DNA of 64,000 nucleotides from Fibrobacter sp. UBA4297 (GCF_002394865.1 NZ_DGUZ01000009.1:139954-203953); one strand, 5' to 3'; counted from the first letter of the stretch, positions 1-8,126 are shown. A program made the numbers and translations. The notes: generated from the letters alone by a model not told the origin.

Positions 1-965
1 AGGGCGGTTCCGACTTCGATCCTAAGGGCAAGAGCGACAACGAAGTGATGCGTTTCTGCCAGTCCTTCATGACTGAACTCTGCAAGCACGTCGGTGCCGA
101 CACGGACGTTCCGGCTGGTGACCAGGGTACTGGCGCTCGCGAAATCGGTTACATGTTCGGTCAGTACAAGCGCATCCGCAACGAATTTGTGGGCGTTCTC
201 ACGGGTAAGGGCCTCTCTTACGGTGGTTCTCTCGCTCGTACCGAAGCTACCGGTTACGGCCTCTGCTACTTCACTCGCGAAATGCTCAAGGACCTCGCTA
301 ACGACTCCTTCGAAGGCAAGACCGTCGTGATTTCCGGTTCCGGTAACGTCGCTCAGTTCGCTTGCCAGAAGGCAACGCAGCTCGGCGCTAAGGTCGTGAC
401 CATGTCCGACTCCAACGGCTACATCTACGACCCGAACGGCATCAACCTCGACATCGTTCTCGACCTCAAGAACGTGAAGCGCGCTCGCATTAGCGAATAC
501 GCCAAGCTCGTTCCGGGTTCTGAATACCACGAAGGTTCTAAGGGTGTTTGGACGGTCAAGTGCGACATCGCTCTTCCGTGCGCTACCCAGAACGAACTCG
601 ACCTCGAAGGTGCAAAGGCTCTTATCGCTAACGGCGTGAAGGCCGTTGCCGAAGGTGCTAACATGCCGTCTACTCCGGAAGCTATCGAAGCATTCCAGAA
701 GGCTGGCGTTCTCTTTGGACCTGCCAAGGCTGCTAACGCTGGTGGCGTTGCTACCTCCGGTCTCGAAATGTCTCAGAACTCCGAACGTCTCTCCTGGACA
801 TTCGAAGAAGTGGACAAGAAGCTCGAAGGCATCATGAAGAGCATCTACGCCGCTGCTTCCTCTGCTGCTGTCAAGTACGGCCAGAAGGGCAACCTCGTCA
901 TGGGTGCAAACATCGCTGGCTTCCTCAAGGTTGCCGATGCCATGAAGTGGCAGGGCGCGGTTTAA
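1..965 (+). CDS. gdhA: NADP-type glutamate dehydrogenase, 3' part (5' end outside window)
   Basis: The enzyme catalyses reductive amination of 2-oxoglutarate with ammonia to glutamate in the cytoplasm, the main ammonia-assimilation step in many rumen bacteria. The reading frame is open from base 3 with GGSDFDPKGKSDNEVMRF, the segment that follows the substrate-binding lysine in hexameric GDHs, so the gene begins upstream of the window; the GTG at 45 is an internal codon, not a start. The Rossmann coenzyme-binding motif SGSGNVAQFA lies near base 330 and the C-terminal part (ATSGLEMSQNSERLSW) is typical of the small hexameric family. About 320 codons are present. A terminator follows. Family assignment is certain; NADP over NAD preference is inferred from the family. 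Confidence 0.95.
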   Translation, partial: GGSDFDPKGKSDNEVMRFCQSFMTELCKHVGADTDVPAGDQGTGAREIGYMFGQYKRIRNEFVGVLTGKGLSYGGSLARTEATGYGLCYFTREMLKDLANDSFEGKTVVISGSGNVAQFACQKATQLGAKVVTMSDSNGYIYDPNGINLDIVLDLKNVKRARISEYAKLVPGSEYHEGSKGVWTVKCDIALPCATQNELDLEGAKALIANGVKAVAEGANMPSTPEAIEAFQKAGVLFGPAKAANAGGVATSGLEMSQNSERLSWTFEEVDKKLEGIMKSIYAAASSAAVKYGQKGNLVMGANIAGFLKVADAMKWQGAV

Positions 966-971
966 TGCTCG

Positions 972-990
972 GCCTTGCTTAACGCAAGGC
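972..990 (+). other. Small hairpin just after gdhA
   Basis: GCCTTGC and GCAAGGC pair around a five-base loop directly after the gdhA stop. There is no T-run, so this is an mRNA 3' hairpin rather than a terminator. Confidence 0.4.
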
Positions 991-1070
991 ATCGCTTTAG
1001 ACTAGGGAAGGCTCCGCCCTCCCTAAAACCTACCTTTTTCCAAAGCTAAAGGTTAAAAAGCATTAAAAAA

Positions 1071-1104
1071 GTCCTCGGTCTCGCAAGAGCCGGGGGCTTT
1101 TTTT
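1071..1104 (+). terminator. gdhA: Intrinsic terminator of gdhA
   Basis: A GC-rich hairpin (GTCCTCGG against CCGGGGGC, some G-U pairs) is followed by seven T. It sits about 105 bases past the gdhA stop. Confidence 0.85.
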
Positions 1105-1375
1105 GTCCCGTGTCTGTAGGCCGAAGGTTGTTCTCTCTTCTCTCGCTTTATAAAACCCTTATGACTTTTGTTGTCATAAATCTTTCTTTTTTGTGATTTT
1201 GCAAACGGTAGATTGCAAAATGAAGCCTGTATTCGATTTTTTTTAAACAGGATTCTAGATTTTGCTCCTAGTAATGATTTAGCGTCTATATGGAGAACGA
1301 AATTGAGGAAAAAGAATAAACGGATACATTGGTTGTATCTTTTTCGTTTAGCTTTATTTTGGAAATTTAAATTTT
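1105..1375. other. Intergenic region, no gene seen
   Basis: This AT-rich stretch lies between convergent gdhA and lepB. I see only reading frames of fewer than 12 codons. Near 1335-1355 GATACA and TGTATC can pair and could weakly terminate lepB on the - strand. Nothing else is recognisable. Confidence 0.5.
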
Positions 1376-2365
1376 TTAAGTTTTGGTAGCTTCGCCGTTT
1401 TGGGGCTTAGACTTTTGCTCTGTTTTTGGGGATTTCTTGTTTGACTTTTTCTTGGGGCTGTTCAAGAGCCTTTTTAGGGATTTTTGCGTTTGTCTTATGC
1501 GGTCGTCAACTTGCTTCTGGATTTTGTTTGCGACCTTGTTTGCTCGGCCTAGGATTCTGTTTTGGGTGAAATAACCGATTTCTCTAGAGTCGGCGCAGTG
1601 GCTTGATTTCTCGCAGATAAGGTAATAGCAATCTTCGGGAACTACATAGAATGAAATTTTGGAGGAGTCCTTGGCATTGTACAGCTCACGCTTGATGCGG
1701 ATGGGAGTGTTGCCCGGTTCTGCAAGGAATATCTGGAGTTCGACAAGGAATCTATCTTGCCAGGGCATGTAGTCGATTTCTTGCAGGCTCACAAGGCGGT
1801 TCCCGAGCTTTGTTGAACCGATGCGTTCTAGAGGCATTTCGCGATTGCCTTGCCACAGGCTGGATTTGACGTAGAACTTTTCGTTCTGTTCGTTCATGAG
1901 CGAAATCAGGTAGTCCTGTTCCACATCGTTCAGTTGGTCAACCCGAAGTGTGTCTCCCTTATGTGGAATGTAGATGCTTCGCGTCTCGATGAACGCGTCT
2001 TCTCCTTTCCATCTGAAATTACGGTGCGGCGTGTAGACTTTACCGTTGTTCGTAATCGTGATGGAGTCTCCCGGAACGCCAAGGACTTTGCGCACCATGT
2101 TGTCCTGGTTGCGCATGATGCCCCAGACGTAATCGCCGTCAACGATGTTTTCTGTACAGCGTGGGAGCTTGCACATCCACAAGACGCTGTTTTTTTTGAA
2201 TTTGGGGTACAGCGAGTTGTCTTGCACGCGGACAGGCACGAACGCGTAATAGCGAACGCCAACCATAACGGCGAGTACAGCACTGAGGATAAAGACAAGA
2301 ATGAACACGTGCGCCTTGGAGTGGCGTCGTTGTAATGACCTGACTTTACGATCGAGTGCTGACAT
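1376..2365 (-). CDS. lepB: Signal peptidase I
   Basis: It cleaves signal peptides from exported proteins at the outer face of the inner membrane. The 329-residue protein has a basic N-terminus, one membrane segment (about residues 19-40), then the catalytic serine region with Ser51 in VQDNSLYPKF (usually SM-P in the family) and the general-base lysine Lys93 in VRKVLGVPGDS, the strongly conserved box. The C-terminus (about 285-329) is a Lys/Ser-rich tail likely to be cytosol-independent and disordered. It starts 17 bases after lepA, the classical lepA-lepB arrangement, so the two are probably co-transcribed. The replaced Met next to the serine is a mild deviation. Function is confident. Confidence 0.9.
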   Translation of the reverse strand: MSALDRKVRSLQRRHSKAHVFILVFILSAVLAVMVGVRYYAFVPVRVQDNSLYPKFKKNSVLWMCKLPRCTENIVDGDYVWGIMRNQDNMVRKVLGVPGDSITITNNGKVYTPHRNFRWKGEDAFIETRSIYIPHKGDTLRVDQLNDVEQDYLISLMNEQNEKFYVKSSLWQGNREMPLERIGSTKLGNRLVSLQEIDYMPWQDRFLVELQIFLAEPGNTPIRIKRELYNAKDSSKISFYVVPEDCYYLICEKSSHCADSREIGYFTQNRILGRANKVANKIQKQVDDRIRQTQKSLKRLLNSPKKKSNKKSPKTEQKSKPQNGEATKT

Positions 2366-2382
2366 TGCCTTACAAACTACAA

Positions 2383-4203
2383 TTAGTCGTTGCTGCCGGT
2401 AGAATCGTCGCTGAGCGAGAGCACGGCAAGGAACGCCTTCTGTGGCACTTCCACAGAGCCGATGCTCTTCATGCGCTTCTTACCTTCTTTCTGCTTTTCG
2501 AGGAGCTTCCTCTTACGGGTGATGTCACCGCCGTAGCACTTGGCAAGCACATCCTTGCGGACGGCCTTCACGGTGGAACGGCTGATGATTTTTCCGCCGA
2601 TGGCGCCCTGGATGGCGACATCGAACTGCTGGCGCGGAATGAGGTCCTTGAGCTTTACGCAGATGGCGTTGGCGTAGGTGTTCGCCTTGTCGCGGTGGAT
2701 AATCACGGAGAAGGCGTCGACCGGGTCTCCGTTCAGGAGAATGTCGAGCTTGACGAGGTTGTTGCGCTTGTATTCACTCGGCGTGTAGTCGAGGCCTGCG
2801 TAACCGCGGCTTAAGGACTTGAGGCGGTCGTAGAAGTCGAACATGATTTCGGCAAGCGGGAGGTCGTACTTGAGGATGACCTTTGTTTCGTCGATGTATT
2901 CCATCGTTTCGAACGTGCCGCGTTTTTCTTCGCAAAGCGTCATCATGGCGCCCACGTATTCCTTAGGCGTAAAGATTTGTGCCTTTACATACGGTTCTTC
3001 GATGTAGTCGTAGCGGCTGGCATCGGGGAGCTTGGAGGGGCTTTCGATTTTCACCATGGAGCCGTCGCTCATGTACACGTGATATTCCACGTTCGGTACG
3101 GTCGTGATGATGTCCACGTTGAATTCGCGGTCCAGGCGTTCCTGCACGATTTCCATGTGCAAAAGTCCGAGGAATCCCGTGCGGAATCCAAAGCCGAGCG
3201 CTTCGGAAGTTTCCGGTTCCCAGCAAAGAGCGGAGTCATTGAGGCGGAGCTTTTCGAGGGCTTCGCGCAAATCCTTGTAGTCTTCCGGATCAATGGGGTA
3301 GATGCCCGAGTAAATCATCGGGAGCACGTCCTTGTAGCCCGGGAGCGGTTCTTCGGCCGGATTGGCGGCATCGGTAAGCGTATCGCCGATTTTCACGTCG
3401 CTAATCGTCTTTACGTTGGCGAGTACGTAGCCGACCATGCCTTCGGTGAGTTCCGGACGCGGGTCGCGGCGCATGCTGAATGTACCGACTTCCGTGACGA
3501 CGTATTCGCCACCCGTCTTCATCATGCGGATTTTCATGCCCGCTTTGAGTGTGCCTTCGACAATGCGGATGTAGTTGATCACGCCGCGGTAGGAATCGTA
3601 AACGGAGTCAAAGATGAGGGCCTTGAGCGGCTTGCCTGCATCACCCTTCGGGGCCGGGATTTCGTCGACAATCTTGTCGAGCACCTGTTCCACGTTGAGG
3701 CCGGTCTTTGCTGAAATGCGCGGAATCTTGTCCGGATCGTAGCCGAGCAAGTCACCGACAAGCTGCGCCACGTGATCGGGCTGTGCACCCGGAAGGTCTA
3801 CTTTGTTCAAAACCGGGATGATGGTAAGGTCGTTTTCAATCGCAAGGTAGAGGTTCGAAAGCGTCTGGGCTTCGATGCCCTGGCTTGCATCCACGACGAG
3901 GATGGCTCCTTCGCAAGCGGCAAGGGAACGGCTGACTTCGTAAGTGAAGTCCACATGCCCCGGGGTGTCGATCATGTTCAAGATGTATTCTTCGCCATCT
4001 TTTTCATAGACCATGCGGATGGCATGAGCCTTGATTGTAATGCCGCGTTCGCGTTCCAGGTCCATATCATCCAGGAGCTGGTTCATCATTTCGTTCTTGG
4101 AGACCGTCTTGGTCAGTTCAATCATTCTGTCGGCCAAGGTGGATTTGCCGTGATCGATGTGGGCGATAATGCTAAAATTTCGGATGTTGTTATTTTGCGG
4201 CAT
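2383..4203 (-). CDS. lepA: Elongation factor 4 (ribosome back-translocase GTPase)
   Basis: LepA/EF4 is a translational GTPase that acts on stalled or mistranslocated ribosomes. The 606-residue length is normal. The G domain is visible from the start: G1 AHIDHGKSTLADR (residues about 12-24), the switch I segment ERGITIKAHAIRM, G3 DTPGHVDF and G4 NKVDLP, followed by EF-G-like domains and the LepA-specific C-terminal domain with KAFLAVLSL near the end. It is the first gene of a lepA-lepB unit. The start codon has only a weak Shine-Dalgarno sequence. Identification is secure. Confidence 0.97.
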   Translation of the reverse strand: MPQNNNIRNFSIIAHIDHGKSTLADRMIELTKTVSKNEMMNQLLDDMDLERERGITIKAHAIRMVYEKDGEEYILNMIDTPGHVDFTYEVSRSLAACEGAILVVDASQGIEAQTLSNLYLAIENDLTIIPVLNKVDLPGAQPDHVAQLVGDLLGYDPDKIPRISAKTGLNVEQVLDKIVDEIPAPKGDAGKPLKALIFDSVYDSYRGVINYIRIVEGTLKAGMKIRMMKTGGEYVVTEVGTFSMRRDPRPELTEGMVGYVLANVKTISDVKIGDTLTDAANPAEEPLPGYKDVLPMIYSGIYPIDPEDYKDLREALEKLRLNDSALCWEPETSEALGFGFRTGFLGLLHMEIVQERLDREFNVDIITTVPNVEYHVYMSDGSMVKIESPSKLPDASRYDYIEEPYVKAQIFTPKEYVGAMMTLCEEKRGTFETMEYIDETKVILKYDLPLAEIMFDFYDRLKSLSRGYAGLDYTPSEYKRNNLVKLDILLNGDPVDAFSVIIHRDKANTYANAICVKLKDLIPRQQFDVAIQGAIGGKIISRSTVKAVRKDVLAKCYGGDITRKRKLLEKQKEGKKRMKSIGSVEVPQKAFLAVLSLSDDSTGSND

Positions 4204-4345
4204 ATTAAGATGTTGAAGAGTTTTTGCATAAATATAGAAATCTTGTGCCTGTTTATTGGTATTCGCTGTGAACCCTTTAAAAAAAAACTATATTTTAGTT
4301 GAACAAATTGTTCGTTTTGAACGATATAACTACGGAAGTTACGTT

Positions 4346-4870
4346 TTGTTTAAAAAGCTCATTTTTTGCAGTGCTCTCTGCCTTGCCGCAAACGCTTTTG
4401 CTGCGGGAAAGGTTTTCAACAAGGATTACACGGGAACGAAACAGATCCTTGCCGAGATTACAACTCATGAAGGAAAAATTGTTGTAGACCTGAATTTCAA
4501 GGCCGCTCCGAATACCGTGGCAAATTTTGTTGAACTTGCCAATTCCGGTTTTTACAACGGTCTACTTTTTCACCGCGTGATTCCTGGCTTTATGATTCAG
4601 GGCGGCGATCCGAATGGTGATGGAACGGGCGGTCCCGGTTATACCATTGACGACGAACAGAACGATCTCAAGCATGAGACGGGTGTGATTTCTATGGCGA
4701 ACAAGGGACCTAATACCGCCGGTTCGCAGTTCTTCATTACGCACCTCCCGCAGCCGCATTTGGACGGCAAGCACACGGTGTTTGGCAAGGTCATCGAGGG
4801 CCACGATGTTGTGTGCCGCATTGACCCGAATGATCCGATTTTAAACATTAAAATTGTGGAAAAGAAGTAA
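4346..4870 (+). CDS. Cyclophilin-type peptidyl-prolyl cis-trans isomerase, exported
   Basis: It isomerises Xaa-Pro bonds and probably assists folding in the periplasm. The frame is open further upstream, but I choose the TTG at 4346: GGAAG lies 8 bases before it, and translation from there gives a clean signal peptide (FKKLIFCSALCLAANAFA) absent from the longer version. The mature part is a complete cyclophilin domain with the motifs FHRVIPGFMIQGGDPNGDG and GSQFFITHLPQPHLDGKHTVFG. The next gene begins two bases after the stop, so the two are co-transcribed. The export prediction depends on the TTG start. Confidence 0.9.
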   Translation: MFKKLIFCSALCLAANAFAAGKVFNKDYTGTKQILAEITTHEGKIVVDLNFKAAPNTVANFVELANSGFYNGLLFHRVIPGFMIQGGDPNGDGTGGPGYTIDDEQNDLKHETGVISMANKGPNTAGSQFFITHLPQPHLDGKHTVFGKVIEGHDVVCRIDPNDPILNIKIVEKK

Positions 4871-4872
4871 AT

Positions 4873-5919
4873 ATGAGTTCCAAAAAAGCGACATCAAAAG
4901 CGCCTGCAAAGGCAAGTACTTCTGAAAAGAAATCTGCCAAGCCCGCACCGGCAAAGAAACCTGTAGCAAAGTCCGCTCCGGCTCCGGCCAAAAAGGCTGC
5001 CCCGGCCAAGGCTCCAGCAAAGCCTGCTCCAGCTGCCAAGAAGCCTGCCGCAAAGGCAGCTCCGGCTCCTGCAAAGAAGGCCGCATCTGCTAAGGCTCCT
5101 GCAAAGTCTGAACCGGTTCCGGTCAAAAAGGCTGCCCCGGCTAAGGCGTCTGCAAAACAGGCTGCCCCGGCAAAAAAAACTGTATCCAAGGCTGTTGAAG
5201 CTCCCAAGAAACCTGCTCCGGCAAAAAAGGTTGAACCGGCAGTCGAGGCCAAGGCTCCGTTGAAGAAGGCTTCAGAAAAGGAAGTGGAGAAGGAAGTCGA
5301 AAAGAAAGTCGTGCAGGAACCTGTAAAGGAAGTTGTCGAAAAGGCTCCCGAAAAGGTTGCTGGAAAAGTGGAAGTTGTTGAAAAGGTTGAACCGAAGAAG
5401 GCTCCTGTGAAGTCTGATTATCCGTATGCAGTTTTGCTTGAAGGCGGCAAGAAGCCTTGCAAGTTCATTATGTTTGTCGAAATTGACGAACAGGAAGAAC
5501 GTGCCAACAAGAAAAAGGTGACTTCAGAAATGAAGAACCTCGAAAAGAAGCCGACATCTGCAATTCGCCACAAGATTTCTCTTGCGGAAGAAACTCAGGA
5601 AGAGCTGACGGAACGCATCTTGAAGGAACTCGAAGAGCAGAACGCCGCTTTCACGCGCGAAGCTGCAACTCAGATTTGTACGCGTTGCAACAAGAACCTT
5701 GTTTCTCCGGAATTCTGGGTCGACAAGCATCTCGGTTACTGCGAAGAATGTGCCGCAATTTTGCACTTGGGTCAGTCCAAGGAAGCCCGCAAGGTGGAAT
5801 ACCAGTTGGGCGCTATGGGCGGAGACTCCCTTGACGAAGCTGATGACGATGAATTCGAGGGACCGGACGCAGCGGACTTGAAGGAAGCTGAAGAAGAACT
5901 CGCTGATTTCGACGATTAA
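4873..5919 (+). CDS. Lys/Ala/Pro-rich histone-H1-like tail with C-terminal C4 zinc finger
   Basis: The product is 348 residues. Residues 1 to about 110 are a repetitive PAKKA/KAPAK tail like eukaryotic H1 or bacterial Hc1/AlgP-type tails; about 110-175 becomes Lys/Glu/Val-rich. From about 181 a globular region begins (SDYPYAVLLEGGKKPCKF), then a charged helical stretch and a C-x2-C...C-x2-C finger (Cys269, 272, 290, 293; CTRCNKNL and YCEECAAI) resembling the DksA/TraR finger, followed by an acidic tail ending in DFDD. It follows the cyclophilin gene with a two-base gap. A nucleic-acid or RNA-polymerase-binding role is an inference from the finger and basic tail; I cannot assign DksA function, since the coiled-coil with its acidic tip is not evident. 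Confidence 0.75.
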   Translation: MSSKKATSKAPAKASTSEKKSAKPAPAKKPVAKSAPAPAKKAAPAKAPAKPAPAAKKPAAKAAPAPAKKAASAKAPAKSEPVPVKKAAPAKASAKQAAPAKKTVSKAVEAPKKPAPAKKVEPAVEAKAPLKKASEKEVEKEVEKKVVQEPVKEVVEKAPEKVAGKVEVVEKVEPKKAPVKSDYPYAVLLEGGKKPCKFIMFVEIDEQEERANKKKVTSEMKNLEKKPTSAIRHKISLAEETQEELTERILKELEEQNAAFTREAATQICTRCNKNLVSPEFWVDKHLGYCEECAAILHLGQSKEARKVEYQLGAMGGDSLDEADDDEFEGPDAADLKEAEEELADFDD

Positions 5920-5921
5920 TT

Positions 5922-5990
5922 TGTCATCGTGGAGCCCTCATCCTCGACCTGGAGTGCGTAGCGTCCTGGAAACAGCGCGATAGGATAGGG
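5922..5990. repeat. Dispersed GTCAT...CCTGGA-type intergenic repeat (degenerate)
   Basis: The stretch beginning GTCATCGTGGAGC and containing TGCGTAGCGTCCTGG resembles other GTCAT-type intergenic repeats in this window (near 25160, 49550, 50900 and 57955). It is non-coding and lies just after a stop codon. Confidence 0.4.
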
Positions 5991-6019
5991 GAAAGGAATC
6001 CGTTAAATTGTATAAAGAA

Positions 6020-6050
6020 AAAGCCGAGGCGATGAACCTCGGTTTTTTTT
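6020..6050 (+). terminator. Intrinsic terminator after the zinc-finger gene
   Basis: CCGAGG (6024-6029) pairs with CCTCGG (6037-6042) across a seven-base loop. Flanking A and T runs give eight T on the + strand. Confidence 0.9.
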
Positions 6051-6148
6051 GTATTTACTGAACGCATCAATTCGTCATTTAGGGAAGTGTCTCAAGTTTG
6101 TCTTGAGGCTGTAGAATGGAAGAATCCAGTAAAAGCTTTGTAAATAAA

Positions 6149-6802
6149 TTAATTAACTTTTCTCATGACGCCGATGACGCGACCTGCAATCGAGAAGTCT
6201 TTTTTGTTGTTCACGATAATCGGTTTGTACTTCGGGTTTGCCGGGCGGAGCTCCACATGGTCTGCGCTCGGATGGTAGTACTTGACCGTTGCTTCGTTGT
6301 CGATTTGTGCAACGACAATTTCGCCAAGGTCGGCGGTCTTTTGCTGACGAGCGAAAATCAAGTCGCCATCGAAAATGCCGGCGTTGATCATTGAATCACC
6401 TTTGACGCGGAGAGCGAACACGTCGCTACGGCAGGCGAGGAAGTCTCTGTCGATAGTGACGGTGCCTTCGAGGTTCTGCACGGCAAGAATCGGCGTACCA
6501 GCGGCAACGCGACCGACAATAGGAATTTCAATCGTATTGCTTGCTGCTTCCTTGCCGGATTCTTTTTCGTCATTAAGAATTTCGATACCGCGGCTGAGAC
6601 GCGGAGAACGGTTGATGTACCCTTTCTTGATGAGGGCGGCGAGGATCGAACGTACGCCGTTTGTGGAAGAAATGTCAAAGTGGTTGCCGATTTCGCGAAC
6701 CGTTGGCGGCATGTGGTTTTCCTTCGAATACTTCTTGATGTATTCGTAGATTTCTTCTTGCCTGGCCGTCATTTCTTTGCGTTTTTCGTTATTGATTTCC
6801 AT
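6149..6802 (-). CDS. lexA: SOS-response repressor LexA
   Basis: LexA represses DNA-repair genes and self-cleaves when RecA is activated by DNA damage. I use the ATG at 6802 because GAGAGG lies just upstream; the longer frame adds 22 residues that overlap the promoter. The 217-residue protein has a winged-helix N-terminus (MTARQEEIYEYIKKY...PPTVREIG), the Ala101-Gly102 cleavage site in VAAGTP, and the catalytic dyad Ser137 (KGDSMINAG) and Lys174 (NEATVKYY). It is monocistronic. Its promoter carries a perfect operator in the spacer and a second one upstream, so it is autoregulated. Confidence 0.96.
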   Translation of the reverse strand: MEINNEKRKEMTARQEEIYEYIKKYSKENHMPPTVREIGNHFDISSTNGVRSILAALIKKGYINRSPRLSRGIEILNDEKESGKEAASNTIEIPIVGRVAAGTPILAVQNLEGTVTIDRDFLACRSDVFALRVKGDSMINAGIFDGDLIFARQQKTADLGEIVVAQIDNEATVKYYHPSADHVELRPANPKYKPIIVNNKKDFSIAGRVIGVMRKVN

Positions 6803-6846
6803 GTTTTGCCTCTCGTCATAAAGGGTGCTGGAATTTATACAATATA

Positions 6847-6875
6847 AATATAATGCACAACTGGGCAATTGTCAA
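6847..6875 (-). promoter_or_regulatory. lexA: lexA promoter (sigma-70 type)
   Basis: On the - strand a perfect -35 TTGACA (6875-6870) is followed by a 17-base spacer and a -10 TATATT (6852-6847), predicting a start near 6840, about 38 bases upstream of the lexA ATG. The LexA operator fills the spacer, so repressor and polymerase would compete. Confidence 0.85.
6854..6867 (-). promoter_or_regulatory. LexA operator 1
   Basis: TGCCCAGTTGTGCA on the - strand is an exact match to TGCNC-N4-GTGCA, the F. succinogenes LexA box as I remember it from the literature. It occupies most of the spacer between -35 and -10 of lexA. Confidence 0.85.
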
Positions 6876-6884
6876 TATTTTCAG

Positions 6885-6898
6885 TGCACAAAAGTGAA
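6885..6898 (-). promoter_or_regulatory. LexA operator 2 (one mismatch)
   Basis: TTCACTTTTGTGCA on the - strand matches TGCNC-N4-GTGCA with one mismatch (second base). Its centre is 31 bases from operator 1, about three helical turns, so two dimers could bind on one face. Confidence 0.65.
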
Positions 6899-6987
6899 GT
6901 TTTTATGAAAAAATTTGTTATAGAAGAAAAAAAATCACGTTTCCAAGCAAATTTTACAGTAAATCTTTGCTATATTTGGAGCACTTC

Positions 6988-7060
6988 GGGGTGTAGCTCA
7001 GCCTGGTAGAGCGTCTGCTTTGGGAGCAGAATGTCGTCAGTTCGAATCTGGCTACCCCGA
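6988..7060 (+). tRNA. tRNA-Pro, anticodon TGG
   Basis: A 73-base cloverleaf: acceptor CGGGGTG with TACCCCG, D-arm GCTC...GAGC, anticodon stem TCTGC/GCAGA enclosing TTTGGGA (anticodon TGG), short variable loop, and T-arm GTCAG-TTCGAAT-CTGGC. The discriminator is A and CCA is not encoded (TAC follows). TGG reads all or most proline codons. Confidence 0.95.
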
Positions 7061-7099
7061 TACACAAAGAGCCGCCCCGTAGGGGTGGCTCTTTGTGTA
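7061..7099 (+). other. Long perfect hairpin directly after tRNA-Pro
   Basis: TACACAAAGAGCC (7061-7073) pairs with GGCTCTTTGTGTA (7087-7099), and the inner GCCCC/GGGGT extends the stem to 18 pairs with a GTA loop. It begins on the base after the tRNA. No T-run follows, so it is either a tRNA 3'-processing or stability hairpin or a terminator of unusual type. Confidence 0.75.
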
Positions 7100-7119
7100 T
7101 TTGGAGGGGGCCAAAGGAA

Positions 7120-7251
7120 CTGACGAAGTCAGTTCGACAAAATCCGCCAATGTTTGAACGGAGAGAAAACGAATGGCGGATTTTGCGCTGCACGCGTGCG
7201 TGCAGCCCGTAGGGCTCGAGCCACTCGGCGTAGCCGAATAGGGGCGAGAGC
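7120..7251. other. Hairpin-rich non-coding segment between tRNA and its 3' copy
   Basis: Three further inverted repeats follow one another: GAACTGAC/GTCAGTTC, AAAATCCGCCA/TGGCGGATTTT, and GCTGCACGC/GCGTGCAGC. Frames here on the - strand are artefacts of antisense tRNA sequence. I see no gene. Confidence 0.5.
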
Positions 7252-7268
7252 AATCTGGCTACCCCGAT
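7252..7268 (+). repeat. Copy of the tRNA-Pro 3' end
   Basis: AATCTGGCTACCCCGAT repeats exactly the last 16 bases of the tRNA plus one flanking base (7045-7061), 207 bases downstream in direct orientation. Duplicated tRNA 3' ends are the usual mark of tRNA-targeted integration, but no integrase or cargo is left between the copies. Confidence 0.7.
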
Positions 7269-7281
7269 TTGCAATTAGCAA

Positions 7282-7320
7282 AAAAAAATCTACGCAGCCA
7301 ACAGCTACGTAGATTTTTGT
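7282..7320. terminator. Bidirectional intrinsic terminator
   Basis: AAAAATCTACG (7284-7294) pairs with CGTAGATTTTT (7308-7318). The flanking A and T runs work on both strands. Confidence 0.75.
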
Positions 7321-7425
7321 TGTTTGGGGGATATGTCCCTAATATAACTATTCAACCCCTTTATAATATTACTTTTTACTTCACCAAATGATATAACTGT
7401 ATTAATTGTATTTCTTCGAGTTTCT

Positions 7426-8115
7426 TCATTCTTTTCTCAAAAAATATTTATCCATCGGGAAATAATCTATAAGAAATGACCCTTGATAAACAGTGTAAAA
7501 TTCAGTTCCGATATCCATTGCTAAATAAGTGCGCTTGCTAACCGTTATGCTCGATTTGCTACTGAATATAAGGTCATAATGCATTCCTGATTTCGTTGTC
7601 CAAGTATCTTTATTAATAAGGAATTCTTTTTTGAGTATTGGCTTTTTTGTGAACCTTGCAGGAAGCTCGATAACTTCTGAAATTGAAACGCCAATGGCGA
7701 GTATTAGCAGAAGGATGAATTCAGTAATAAAATTTTTTGTAGATGGTTCTTTGTTGTCTTTTCTTGGAGGCAATACTTTAAAGATATGTAAAATAATGCC
7801 CAAACCAAAGCTTATAAAGAAGGCTAATGAAATTCTAAGCAATGTTCTGTATAGCTCACGTTCGGCGAGTTTGTTCAAAAAAGTTTCGTCGATGATATAG
7901 CCGAGATCAAACGAATGTGTTTTTGCTCTTAGAAGGAAAAATGCTATAATGAAACAAGCCTCTAGTATGAATAAAATAATTAGTGTTTTCTTTCTTAGTG
8001 AATTTTTTGGGGCGGGATTTATCGGCCCTTCTTCGGAGGGTGGGAGAGGTTGTTTCTCCATCATTTGGCTCTCCATCATCATTGCTTTTCTTCGTCTTTT
8101 GGCTTCTCTGGACAT
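7426..8115 (-). CDS. Hypothetical membrane protein, four transmembrane segments or fewer
   Basis: I do not recognise a family. I start at the ATG at 8115 (MSREAKRRRKAMMM) because the longer frame begins inside the terminator hairpin of the upstream gene. The 229-residue protein has a basic, Met-rich, Pro-containing cytoplasmic N-terminus (about 40 residues), hydrophobic segments at about 42-60, 92-110 and 131-150, and a C-terminal domain with no obvious motif (about 155-229, LINKDTWTTKSGMHYDLIFSS). No clear Shine-Dalgarno sequence. It is AT-richer than neighbouring housekeeping genes, in line with an accessory gene. Confidence 0.6.
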   Translation of the reverse strand: MSREAKRRRKAMMMESQMMEKQPLPPSEEGPINPAPKNSLRKKTLIILFILEACFIIAFFLLRAKTHSFDLGYIIDETFLNKLAERELYRTLLRISLAFFISFGLGIILHIFKVLPPRKDNKEPSTKNFITEFILLLILAIGVSISEVIELPARFTKKPILKKEFLINKDTWTTKSGMHYDLIFSSKSSITVSKRTYLAMDIGTEFYTVYQGSFLIDYFPMDKYFLRKE

Positions 8116-8126
8116 AATTTTAATAT

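Noticed and set aside
1335..1365. Possible lepB terminator (GATACA/TGTATC)
   Set aside because: Stem of six pairs with a distant, interrupted T-run; too weak to list as a terminator.
6954..7274. 106-residue - strand frame containing GVARFELTTFCSQSRRSTRLSYTP
   Set aside because: Antisense translation of tRNA-Pro and its 3' copy, a well-known annotation artefact.
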